A stretch of 41,043 nucleotides of DNA from an uncultured Saprospiraceae bacterium (GTDB lineage Bacteria; Bacteroidota; Bacteroidia; Chitinophagales; Saprospiraceae), in NCBI GenBank assembly GCA_937967615.1, contig CALCMJ010000015.1, positions 1-41,043 on the forward strand. The letters run 5' to 3'. The notes beneath the pieces are model-generated. The model saw only the letters and a list, made by a program, of their open reading frames with translations. It was not told the origin of the DNA and did not search any database. Of the stretch, positions 7,947 through 16,033 are shown one piece after another. Both the position numbers and the translations under genes were made by a program. Position 1 is the stretch's first letter, and each line of letters starts with the position of its first letter.

Positions 7947-9353
7947 GTGAGTACAGAGCATAATGAAACAATAGTAGCCATCGCAACTCCACCCGGACAG
8001 GGCGCTATAGGCATAATCCGATTATCCGGCACGGAGGCAATACGTATTGTTGATACATTCTTCTTTGGGAAGAATTTAGAAAAGGTAGAAGGGAACACCG
8101 TACATTATGGAAAAATAAAAAATGAAAATGATGAGATGCTGGATGAATGCATGGCATCCGTCTTTATTGCACCAAGAAGTTACACCAAAGAAAATTCAGT
8201 AGAGCTCAGTTGTCACGGATCGCCTTATATACTTTCAGAAATCGTAAAGTTATTTATTCGCAATGGTGCGCGTATGGCCAATCCAGGAGAGTTTACGATG
8301 CGAGCCTTCTTAAATGGGCAACTTGATTTATCCCAAGCAGAGGCGGTAGCAGATCTGATCGCTTCAGAAAATGCTTCTACGCACGATCTTGCACTTAAGC
8401 AATTAAGAGGTGGATTTTCAAATGTTATTAAGGAGCTTAGACAGGAGCTGATTGACTTTTCTGCACTTATAGAATTAGAATTAGATTTTGGAGAAGAGGA
8501 TGTTGAATTTGCAGATCGCAGCAAACTGGAAGCTTTGGTTTTAAAAATCAAAGGCGTCATGCAAAGGCTGATTGCGTCATTCCAATATGGCAATGTTATC
8601 AAGAACGGAGTTTCTACGGTTATCGCTGGAAGGCCCAACGCTGGAAAATCAACATTACTCAATGCGCTTTTAAATGAAGACAGGGCGATTGTTTCTGATA
8701 TTGCAGGAACGACACGTGACACCATAGAAGAAAGCCTGAACATTAGAGGTATCAAGTTTAGATTAATAGACACTGCTGGAATTCGACAAGCACAGGATTC
8801 TATTGAAAAACTAGGTGTAGCAAAAACCAAAGAAAAAATAGATCAGTCCACATTGATCGTATATGTCTTTGATGTCACAGAATTGAAGCCAGAAGATTTA
8901 TGGCAGGATGTAGATGATTTCTTACAAGTCAATGAAGAACTCAAGTTGAAAAGTAGAAAAATATTTGTTGCTAATAAGATGGATTTAAATCCGTATTCCA
9001 AATTAGAGAGTTTCTACAAGGAAGGCATGATCTCTCAGGATAATCTTATTTCAGCATCCGCGATAAATAAAATGAACATTGAGGCGCTGAAAGACCTCCT
9101 CTATCAGAACATAATTGAAAATCCAGAGATGCTGGACCAAACAATAGTTGTAAACAACAGACATTTTGAAGCGCTCTACAATGCGGACAATTCTCTCAGC
9201 AAGGTTCTAGAAGGTTTAAAATCAGGAATCAGTGCAGATCTTGTTGCGATGGATATACGGCAGTCTCTTTATAGTCTTGGGGAAATCACTGGAGTGATTA
9301 GCTCGGATGATCTTCTTGAAAGCATCTTCAGTAGGTTTTGTATTGGAAAGTAA
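7947..9353 (+). CDS. mnmE: tRNA uridine-5-carboxymethylaminomethyl modification GTPase MnmE
   Basis: MnmE works with MnmG to install the cmnm5/nm5 group on wobble uridine 34 of tRNAs. The 468-residue length is standard. The N-terminal formyl-THF-binding domain begins with TIVAIATPPGQGAIGIIRLSG. The inserted G domain has G1 GRPNAGKS (from G228), the switch segment GTTRDTIEE, G3 DTAG and G4 NKMD (343-346). The C-terminus ends in FCIGK, carrying the conserved family cysteine. The start is GTG at 7947. An in-frame stop at 7914-7916 and the absence of any other start codon between make this the only reasonable choice. The predicted promoter almost touches the start codon, suggesting a leaderless mRNA. 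Confidence 0.97.
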   Translation: MSTEHNETIVAIATPPGQGAIGIIRLSGTEAIRIVDTFFFGKNLEKVEGNTVHYGKIKNENDEMLDECMASVFIAPRSYTKENSVELSCHGSPYILSEIVKLFIRNGARMANPGEFTMRAFLNGQLDLSQAEAVADLIASENASTHDLALKQLRGGFSNVIKELRQELIDFSALIELELDFGEEDVEFADRSKLEALVLKIKGVMQRLIASFQYGNVIKNGVSTVIAGRPNAGKSTLLNALLNEDRAIVSDIAGTTRDTIEESLNIRGIKFRLIDTAGIRQAQDSIEKLGVAKTKEKIDQSTLIVYVFDVTELKPEDLWQDVDDFLQVNEELKLKSRKIFVANKMDLNPYSKLESFYKEGMISQDNLISASAINKMNIEALKDLLYQNIIENPEMLDQTIVVNNRHFEALYNADNSLSKVLEGLKSGISADLVAMDIRQSLYSLGEITGVISSDDLLESIFSRFCIGK

Positions 9354-9363
9354 ATGAGAAAGA

Positions 9364-9380
9364 CTTTTGCATGGCAAAAG
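9364..9380 (+). terminator. Possible mnmE terminator hairpin
   Basis: CTTTTGC (9364-9370) and GCAAAAG (9374-9380) form a perfect 7-bp stem around ATG, beginning 11 bases after the mnmE stop codon. There is no T-run, so it is either a weak terminator or an mRNA 3'-end stabiliser. Confidence 0.35.
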
Positions 9381-9411
9381 ACGTCTTCGAATTTATCCCG
9401 AACGACCAAAG

Positions 9412-9479
9412 GGAGTGAGGGATCTTGTATCTTCTTAGAAAAAAAAAGGAGTGAGATATCTTGTATCCTCCTAGATGAA
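9412..9479. repeat. Two-copy 36-bp tandem repeat
   Basis: GGAGTGAGGGATCTTGTATC (from 9412) recurs 36 bases later as GGAGTGAGATATCTTGTATC (from 9448). Each copy continues with CTTCTTAGA or CCTCCTAGA and an A-run. A CCCGAACGACC stretch precedes the first copy. Pieces of this kind look like an intergenic repeat family, but no other copy is in the window. Confidence 0.5.
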
Positions 9480-9801
9480 AAAATGAGGGTTTTCAGGTTC
9501 TTGATTTTCAAGTCATATGGTTTCAAGGTTTCAAAGGCAGGGTTTAGGATTTTCAGATTTTTTAAAATAATACCTAGCTACAATAGGTGTATTTGAATTT
9601 ATATGAGTCGACTAAAAGGAGGAAGCTGAGGGACATTTACAAAAAACCAGTAGTCAAAAAAGCTTTGTTTCTATTTTCGTCCTTTAAAAGCATACCTTTA
9701 AACATAGACAAGAGAGGGAATGAATGGAAAGACAAAATTAATATTTCACTTTGTGACTCTTTATTTCATTTAGCGTCTTATGATACTTAACAATTAAAAA
9801 A

Positions 9802-10662
9802 ATGATTCAAAAAAATACAGAATACATATTTTTAATAATATTCACACTACTCTTGGTTGCAGGTTTAACCTATATCTTGAGAAAATCTCTGGATTTCTTT
9901 ATAAAGCGCAATAGTAAAAAACTTCATGCAGATCCTACGAATTTCATTTTCCTTAAAAACTCGATAAGCTTTGTCGTTTATAGTATCGGCTTAATCTGGG
10001 TATTTCAAAAAATACCTTACTTTAATTCATTAGGGACAGCCCTCTTTGCAAGTGCTGGAGTTCTTGCTGCCGCAATCGGTTTTGCATCACAAAAAGCTAT
10101 TGCTAATATTATAGGCGGACTATTTATCTTAATGTTTAGACCATTTAGAGTTGGAGATACTATACAAATTTCAAATGGCCATAAAGGGGTGGTTGAAGAA
10201 ATAACTATTAGACATACAATAATAAAAGACTTTGAGTTTAGAAGGGTTGTAGTTCCAAATAGCATTATGAGTGAGGATATAATTGTAAACTCAAGCATTA
10301 CGGATAAAAAAATTAGAAAATTCGTAGATATAGGAATTGCATATGATGCAGACCTAGATAAAGCTGAGGAAATTATTCGGAATGAAATATTGCAGCATCC
10401 CTATTATATTGATGCAAGAACAAATGGTGAAAAGAAGAATGGCATTGACCCTGTCCAAATTAAAGTTGTCAGTCTTGGCGATTTCGCAGTTACGTTGCGG
10501 GCATTTGTATGGACAAAAGATTTTGATGATTCACAAAACCTTACCTGGGATGTTTTGAGAAGTATTAAAAAGGCCTTTGACAAAAATCATATCGAAATAC
10601 CCTTTCCGCACCGAACAGTCATGTTTAAAAATAAAATGCCAATTCAAAATGACAAGGAATAA
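9802..10662 (+). CDS. MscS-family small-conductance mechanosensitive channel
   Basis: This 286-residue inner-membrane protein is a compact MscS-type channel that opens on membrane tension to release solutes during hypo-osmotic shock. There are two N-terminal membrane helices (about residues 8-30 and 52-70) and the pore helix TM3 (about 75-110). TM3 is rich in Ala/Gly: FASAGVLAAAIGFASQ, then the NIIGG and LMFRPFRVGD junction typical of the family. The cytoplasmic beta domain follows, with GVVEEITIRHTIIKDFEFRRVVVPNS. The C-terminal alpha/beta domain ends near FPHRTV. It overlaps the next gene by 14 bases, so the two are probably translated together. Confidence 0.93.
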   Translation: MIQKNTEYIFLIIFTLLLVAGLTYILRKSLDFFIKRNSKKLHADPTNFIFLKNSISFVVYSIGLIWVFQKIPYFNSLGTALFASAGVLAAAIGFASQKAIANIIGGLFILMFRPFRVGDTIQISNGHKGVVEEITIRHTIIKDFEFRRVVVPNSIMSEDIIVNSSITDKKIRKFVDIGIAYDADLDKAEEIIRNEILQHPYYIDARTNGEKKNGIDPVQIKVVSLGDFAVTLRAFVWTKDFDDSQNLTWDVLRSIKKAFDKNHIEIPFPHRTVMFKNKMPIQNDKE

Positions 10663-11140
10663 CGCCAATTCAAAACTCATACTTCTTACAATTGCAATAA
10701 TTATAATTTGGGCGCTATCAGGGATTTTAATTTATACTATGACTCCGGACTGGTCTACGAGGGGAACTTTCGGCGATATGTTTGGTGCAGTAAATGCTCT
10801 ATTTTCAGGTTTTGCATTTGCAGGATTGATTTATACGATTATTCTGCAACGCGAAGAAATAAAAATGAATAGAAAGGAGATTACGTTGAATCGAAAGGAA
10901 TTAAAAAAAGCAACCTTAGCGCAACAGCAATCCCAAGAAGCTCTTAAAGAGCAAGTAAAACAGACCCATTTATCTGCTAAAATAAATGCCATGAGTACAG
11001 TAATAAACTACTACAATTCTCAAGTGTCTAATCCTACCAACAAGGAGGAAACTATTGAAAATGCAAAAATAAAAAGAAGGAAATTAATCAATAATATTGA
11101 TGATTTGATTGAAGGCCTTCAAGATTCATCTGTGGATTAG
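10649..11140 (+). CDS. Small membrane protein with coiled coil, putAbiC N-terminus-like
   Basis: The frame is open from 10577, but the ATG at 10649 (MTRNNANSKLILL) is the better start; it overlaps the mscS stop by 14 bases and gives 163 residues. A first membrane helix (about 9-30) is followed by the segment GTFGDMFGAVNALFSGFAFAG, which runs into a second helix ending LIYTIILQ. After this comes a charged coiled coil (REEIKMNRKEITLNRKEL, then QQQSQEALKEQVKQ). This GDxFGxxNxLFSGxAFAGxI-QREEL pattern occurs in many uncharacterised membrane proteins and in the N-terminus of proteins called putative phage abortive infection (putAbiC). The usual large C-terminal part is missing here. The function is unknown; the defence link is only a family resemblance. 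Confidence 0.75.
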   Translation: MTRNNANSKLILLTIAIIIIWALSGILIYTMTPDWSTRGTFGDMFGAVNALFSGFAFAGLIYTIILQREEIKMNRKEITLNRKELKKATLAQQQSQEALKEQVKQTHLSAKINAMSTVINYYNSQVSNPTNKEETIENAKIKRRKLINNIDDLIEGLQDSSVD

Positions 11141-11246
11141 TTGTGTTTAAGCAATCCATTTATTCCACTCTTCATTTTGTGTTTAATAAAAAAAATATTT
11201 GCATGAAAGTTCTTAACTTATTACTGCTTTAAACTTGACCCTAGCT

Positions 11247-11681
11247 ATGAAAACAAATCTAAACACTAAAATAACAGAAATAACAAATACCAGAATTACA
11301 ACCCTACACCCAAAGGATACCATAGAAAAAGCAAAAGCAATTTTTGATCGTATTAAAAAAAATATTTTACCAGTTGTAGTTGGTAATGAATTTCGAGGTG
11401 TTTTAATAAAACAAGACTTTCAAGCCGTTAATAAGGCTAACAAATTTATAGTTAAAACTGGTGGAAAGATGGTTGATATCAGTCAATTGCGCGTAGAAGA
11501 TTTCTATAAAAGTCACGAAATAAAAGTCCTAGGCACAGAATCTCTTATTCTTGAAGCATTGGAGTTCTTTGTTACACATCGTCAATATTACATACCTGTT
11601 CTTGATAACAATATATTCATTGGACTGGTCACACCTTTTGATGTGTTTAAATATATTTTAGATGCAGAACAACACAAATAA
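11247..11681 (+). CDS. CBS-domain pair protein
   Basis: The 144-residue soluble protein consists of little more than two CBS domains, the paired modules that bind adenine nucleotides and regulate enzymes or channels. CBS1 spans about 10-60 (ITTLHPKDTIEKAKAIFDRI, then ILPVVVGNEFRGVLIKQDF). CBS2 spans about 82-140 (SHEIKVLGTESLILEALEFF, then YYIPVLDNNIFIGLVTPFDV). The frame opens at a TTG at 11235, but the ATG at 11247 is a more natural start. It is convergent with the efflux operon; only 25 bases separate the two stops, with no visible terminator. The partner protein is unknown. Confidence 0.88.
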   Translation: MKTNLNTKITEITNTRITTLHPKDTIEKAKAIFDRIKKNILPVVVGNEFRGVLIKQDFQAVNKANKFIVKTGGKMVDISQLRVEDFYKSHEIKVLGTESLILEALEFFVTHRQYYIPVLDNNIFIGLVTPFDVFKYILDAEQHK

Positions 11682-11706
11682 ATTTGACAGGAGTCTAAAA
11701 AGAAAG

Positions 11707-14700
11707 TTATTTGTTAATCGTTTTTCTTCTATTCATCAAAAAATAAACAGCCGGAACCACTAACAAATTCAAAAACGTAGCACTTATCAATCCTCCCAAG
11801 ATCACCAAGGCCATAGGACTTTGAATCTCATTCCCTGGATCATGCCCTGCCATTGCCAAAGGGACAAGAGCAAGTCCAGTGGTCAGGGCTGTCATTAAAA
11901 TAGGATTAAGCCTATCTAGTGATCCCAATTTTATAGCCTCTAAAATTCCTCTTCCTTCTTTCTCCAAAACCTGATACCGACTTACTAATAAAATACCATT
12001 TCGTGCTGCAATACCAAACAAACTAATAAAGCCAATTGTAGATGCGATAGAAATAATTCCAGAAGTGAAATAGACGATAAAGACACCTCCAATTAAGGCA
12101 AGAGGTAGATTAATAAGGACTATGGCTGCTAACTTCAGACTACCGAATTCGAAATAGAGTAAGAAAAATATGAGAAGTATGGAAATTATGGAAGTCCATA
12201 ATAAGAGTGTTGTTGCCCGCTCTTCACTTTCAAACTGCCCTCCGTATTCCACAAAATAACCCTCTGGTAAATTTATCTGGGAAGAAACAGCATCTTGAAT
12301 ATCATTCACCACACTTCTAAGGTCGCGCCCAGAAACATTTGCAGAAACAACAATTTTTCTTTGCACCCTTTCTCTGCTCACAGAATTGGGGCTTGATGAC
12401 TCAACGATATCCGCAACATAATTTAGAGGAACCATTTTGCCATTACTCGCACTCAAATAACTATTTTTCAATGCTTCTAGTGAATTTCTATATTCCTCAT
12501 CGTAGCGCATGACAAGATCAAAACTCTTCTGCCCCTCATAAATCTGATCTATTTTTTCTCCTGCATAGGCCATGTCAATATGTTCCATGAAATTATCAAG
12601 AGTAATACCATATTTTGATAGCATTAATCTATTGGGTTCAATGCGTATTTGTGGGACTTCAATTTGCTGTTCTACACTTAAGTCCACTAAGCCTTCAATG
12701 GATTCAATTTCATTTTTAATCTCATTCGCTTTATTAAACAAAGTATTGAGCTCAGAACCAAATAATTTAATAGCAATATTAGCCCGTGTTCCAGATAGCA
12801 TATGATCTATACGGTGAGAGATAGGCTGGCCAATGGTTATATTCGCGCCTCCTACCATTGATAATTTTTCACGAACGGCTTCAAGAAATTCTGCCTCGCC
12901 ACGTTCACCTAATGCAAAAGGAACATCCACTTCTGACGCTTCCACACCCTGGGCATGTTCGTCCATTTCAGCTCTTCCCGTGCGTCTTGAGGTTATAGAA
13001 ATTTCATCTAATTCTAACAACTGTTCCTCTACTAGTTTTCCTGTTTTGTTTGATTCTTCTAATGATGTCCCAGGTGGGGTGACAACACTTATAACTAGAG
13101 AACCCTCATTAAATTCTGGCAGAAATGTTCTACCTAAGTTTGTCAATAAGAAAACCGCAAAGGCAAACAATACAAAAGCAACAAGAATTATTGTTTTTGG
13201 AAACCTTAAGACTTTTTGCAGTACGGTTTTATATGCAGATCCAAAGAAGCGCTCTACTATACTACCATTTGCTTGTTTCTGGAGATCTTTATTATTGGTC
13301 AATAGATAACTACTCAAAACAGGCGTCAGGGTAACTGCTACAAAAAGTGAGGTAAAAATGGCAATGATAAATGATACACCAAGTGGTTGTAAAAGCCTCC
13401 CTTCCATTCCACTCAAAAAGAAAAGGGGTATGAATGCCGCTATTATAATCAGAGTCGCAATCAATATAGAGTTCCTTATCTCACTAGACGCGTCATAAAT
13501 TATTTTTAAAACCCCCAATCGCGCTTCAGAAGCTTTGTTCGCATTCTCTCTTAATCTCTTGAATATATTTTCAACATCTATTATAGCATCATCAACTAAT
13601 GCGCCTATGGCAATTGCCATACCTCCAAGGCTCATCGTATTTATAGTAAAACCCAAAAGCTTTAAAACGATAATCGTGACAAGTAATGATACTGGAATAG
13701 CAATTAAAGATATTACTGTCGTGCGCCAATTAAATAAAAATAATAACAACACAAGCGATACAAACAAGGCCCCTTCTAAGAGCGTCTTTTTAAGATTATT
13801 TATTGAGGCTTGTATAAAATCAGCCTGCCTAAATATCTGTGTATTGACTGTCAAATTAGGAATTTGCTTCCCCATGCCTGACAAGACAATGTCTAGTTCC
13901 TTACTCAGTTTCAAAGTATTCGCATTGGGTTGTTTCATAACAACGATAATTACTGAAGGCTTGGTAGATATGGAAGCATCTCCTATTTTTGGAGCAGCAG
14001 ATATTTTCACAGTTGCAAGATCATTTATTGTTATCCTTTTCCCATTTTCAAACTTAACTAAGCTTTCTCCTATTTCTGTTAATGAATTTGTTCTACCCTC
14101 TCCTATAATTACATATTGATTTCCAAACTCATTCATTACCCCTCCAGATGCCGTACTACTTGCAGCTTTTGCTGCACGTTCTATTTGTTTTAGATTGACA
14201 TTGTAAAATTTCATTTTCTCAGGCGATAAGGCAATTTCATATTGCTTGTAATCTCCTCCTAGCACAATAGCCTGCGCTACTCCCTGTGTTGATAAAAGTT
14301 GAGGCCTTATATTCCAATCAGCAATCGTTCTCAAATCCATTTTACTCAATGAATCCGATTGCAATCCTACAATCATTATTTCTCCCATAATGGAGGAAAT
14401 AGGTGCTAATATTGGTTTGGATACCTCATCAGGTAATTTGTTTTCTATGGTAGCAATTTTCTCAGCTACAATTTGTCGGGCTCGATAAATATCTGTTCCC
14501 CATTCAAATTCTGCATAGACTACAGATATTCCCATGGCAGATGATGATCTTACCCTTCTCATATTAGGTGCACCATTTAATGCGGATTCTATAGGATAGC
14601 TAACCATCCGTTCTACCTCAAGTGTACTCATACCATGTGCCTCAGTCATTATTGTTACCGTAGGCGCAGACAGATCAGGAAATACATCTACATCCATATT

Positions 14701-14796
14701 CCTGCCTATATATACTCCCAAAAGCATAATAAGAGCAAACAGAACTAGAACCAAGAGTCTGTTGTCCAGTGATATCTTTATTAACTTATTTAGCAT
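11707..14796 (-). CDS. Heavy-metal efflux RND pump (CusA/CzcA family)
   Basis: The 1029-residue inner-membrane protein is a proton-driven transporter of the HME-RND class that exports metal cations through a tripartite envelope complex. The family N-terminus is seen (VDVFPDLSAPTVTIMTEAHG, MSTLEVERMVSYPIE, then NMRRVRSSSAMG). The TM4 relay motif is GALVDDAIIDVENIFKRLRE. Two large periplasmic loops are present, and a second transmembrane bundle runs through NLPLALIGG, GFISLFGIAARNGILL and LAMAGHDPGNEIQSPMA. The length is full. Whether it moves Cu(I)/Ag(I) or divalent Zn/Co/Cd cannot be settled by eye. It is the last gene of the operon and starts 19 bases after the TolC-like gene. Confidence 0.95.
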   Translation of the reverse strand: MLNKLIKISLDNRLLVLVLFALIMLLGVYIGRNMDVDVFPDLSAPTVTIMTEAHGMSTLEVERMVSYPIESALNGAPNMRRVRSSSAMGISVVYAEFEWGTDIYRARQIVAEKIATIENKLPDEVSKPILAPISSIMGEIMIVGLQSDSLSKMDLRTIADWNIRPQLLSTQGVAQAIVLGGDYKQYEIALSPEKMKFYNVNLKQIERAAKAASSTASGGVMNEFGNQYVIIGEGRTNSLTEIGESLVKFENGKRITINDLATVKISAAPKIGDASISTKPSVIIVVMKQPNANTLKLSKELDIVLSGMGKQIPNLTVNTQIFRQADFIQASINNLKKTLLEGALFVSLVLLLFLFNWRTTVISLIAIPVSLLVTIIVLKLLGFTINTMSLGGMAIAIGALVDDAIIDVENIFKRLRENANKASEARLGVLKIIYDASSEIRNSILIATLIIIAAFIPLFFLSGMEGRLLQPLGVSFIIAIFTSLFVAVTLTPVLSSYLLTNNKDLQKQANGSIVERFFGSAYKTVLQKVLRFPKTIILVAFVLFAFAVFLLTNLGRTFLPEFNEGSLVISVVTPPGTSLEESNKTGKLVEEQLLELDEISITSRRTGRAEMDEHAQGVEASEVDVPFALGERGEAEFLEAVREKLSMVGGANITIGQPISHRIDHMLSGTRANIAIKLFGSELNTLFNKANEIKNEIESIEGLVDLSVEQQIEVPQIRIEPNRLMLSKYGITLDNFMEHIDMAYAGEKIDQIYEGQKSFDLVMRYDEEYRNSLEALKNSYLSASNGKMVPLNYVADIVESSSPNSVSRERVQRKIVVSANVSGRDLRSVVNDIQDAVSSQINLPEGYFVEYGGQFESEERATTLLLWTSIISILLIFFLLYFEFGSLKLAAIVLINLPLALIGGVFIVYFTSGIISIASTIGFISLFGIAARNGILLVSRYQVLEKEGRGILEAIKLGSLDRLNPILMTALTTGLALVPLAMAGHDPGNEIQSPMALVILGGLISATFLNLLVVPAVYFLMNRRKTINK

Positions 14797-14815
14797 TCTT
14801 AACTTATTTTGATAT

Positions 14816-16021
14816 CTAGTGACCTGTCCAATACTCCCTCTCAGTCACAAGTAGCTTTAGCGTATACATTTCATTCAATAATTCCTTATTTGCTGCTTTC
14901 ACTTCTTTAAGTCCATCCACATAATTCAGGTAAGAAGTTTCTCCAGCGAGAAAAGCTTTGTGGGTTAATGCCACTTGTTCGTTTACTATAGGAAGTAAAT
15001 CTTCTCTAATACTTTCTATAATGCGCTGCTGATGTTCTATCTGATATTCTAATTCAGTCAGATTTCTATTTATCTTTTGTGATTGCAACTGTTTATCTGC
15101 CTCAATGATTTCCACTTCTAATCTGGATGCCTCTACTTGCTTTTTCATAGCACCTCTAAAGAGTGGCATGTTCACACCTATCTGATAGCCAAAGAGTGGA
15201 AAAAAATCTCTGATTGTTTGGAGTTTAAAGCCAGTATTTAATTGCGGCGAAAATTGCGTTTCTTTCATTGCTATACTGCTCATTGCTAGATCCTTTTTAC
15301 TCTCAAAAAAAAGCAGATGCGCGGTTTCAGGATGTTCTAATTTTTGAGAAACATGAGAATGGTCTAATTTCCCAATTGCATCATAGTTTGTATCGTCTTG
15401 CAACCAACTATTAAACAGAGATAAGGCGATAACATATCTTTCGTTCGCACGATTCCTTTCTAGATTTGCCTTAGTCAATTCAGTCTTAGATGCCATCTGC
15501 GGCAGTATCCCTGTTTCTCCACTATTAAACCTTTGCGTAGTTAATGAAAGAAAATCCTCATAAATCTTAAAACTTGCATTCTGTAATTTTTGGTTTTCTT
15601 TTGCATACACAAGTTCATAGTAAGCAAGCTTCACTTCTCTAATCAATTCTAACTTTGTCAGCTCCAATTTGGCTTTCCCTAGCTCAGCATTCTTGCCGTA
15701 ATAATTTTTATACGCATTGGAGACGTTGGGTAAATTAAAATTCTGCTGTACGTTTATTGAGTGAATGCCACGTTGGCTACGAAAATTAAATTCTTCTCCT
15801 GATAAATACAATTGGGTGGCCTCTTGCGGTTTACCTGCTTCTGCTAATAGCTCATACTTATTAATTAATAATTCGTCTCTATCTACAGCTATATAATTAA
15901 CAAGTGCAATCTCAATTGCTTCTTCTAAAGAAATCAATTCTTGAGCCTGGTTCGTATGTGCAAACATAATTAGAAGAAGGAGAATTAGGCTTGCTTTATA
16001 AATTCTAATTTTTCTTTTCAT
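14816..16021 (-). CDS. TolC-family outer-membrane efflux protein (CusC/CzcC-like)
   Basis: The 401-residue protein is the outer-membrane channel of the metal efflux complex. A signal peptide (residues 1-26, ending NQAQ) precedes ELISLEEAIEIALVNYIAV, the usual opening of an OEP repeat. Long amphipathic helices and two OEP repeats follow; the second contains FPLFGYQIGVNMPLF, the periplasmic beta-barrel strand pattern, and ends in a helix with FLAGETSYLNYVDGL. It lies 12 bases after the adaptor gene and 19 bases before the pump gene, as expected for a co-assembled trio. Confidence 0.92.
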   Translation of the reverse strand: MKRKIRIYKASLILLLLIMFAHTNQAQELISLEEAIEIALVNYIAVDRDELLINKYELLAEAGKPQEATQLYLSGEEFNFRSQRGIHSINVQQNFNLPNVSNAYKNYYGKNAELGKAKLELTKLELIREVKLAYYELVYAKENQKLQNASFKIYEDFLSLTTQRFNSGETGILPQMASKTELTKANLERNRANERYVIALSLFNSWLQDDTNYDAIGKLDHSHVSQKLEHPETAHLLFFESKKDLAMSSIAMKETQFSPQLNTGFKLQTIRDFFPLFGYQIGVNMPLFRGAMKKQVEASRLEVEIIEADKQLQSQKINRNLTELEYQIEHQQRIIESIREDLLPIVNEQVALTHKAFLAGETSYLNYVDGLKEVKAANKELLNEMYTLKLLVTEREYWTGH

Positions 16022-16033
16022 TTCTAATATATT

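Larger units (their letters stand above)
9354..9801. other. Non-coding stretch with hairpin and tandem repeats
   Basis: These 448 bases between mnmE and mscS hold no convincing gene. They contain a hairpin just after the mnmE stop, a two-copy 36-bp repeat, and a run of degenerate TTTTCAGG / TTTCAAGG-type pieces from about 9490 to 9560. The short open frames across it (for example 9587-9790) have no signal, domain or family-like pattern and look like chance. Confidence 0.55.

Noticed and set aside
8225..8830. 201-codon antisense frame inside mnmE
   Set aside because: A shadow of the mnmE coding sequence; mnmE motifs are unambiguous in the other frame.
9587..9790. 67-codon open frame on the plus strand before mscS
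   Set aside because: It starts with GTG in an A/T-rich repeat-bearing gap and has no signal, domain or family-like pattern; most likely chance.
13535..14119. 194-codon antisense frame inside the CusA/CzcA-like gene
   Set aside because: A shadow of the pump gene, hydrophobic only because it mirrors transmembrane codons.
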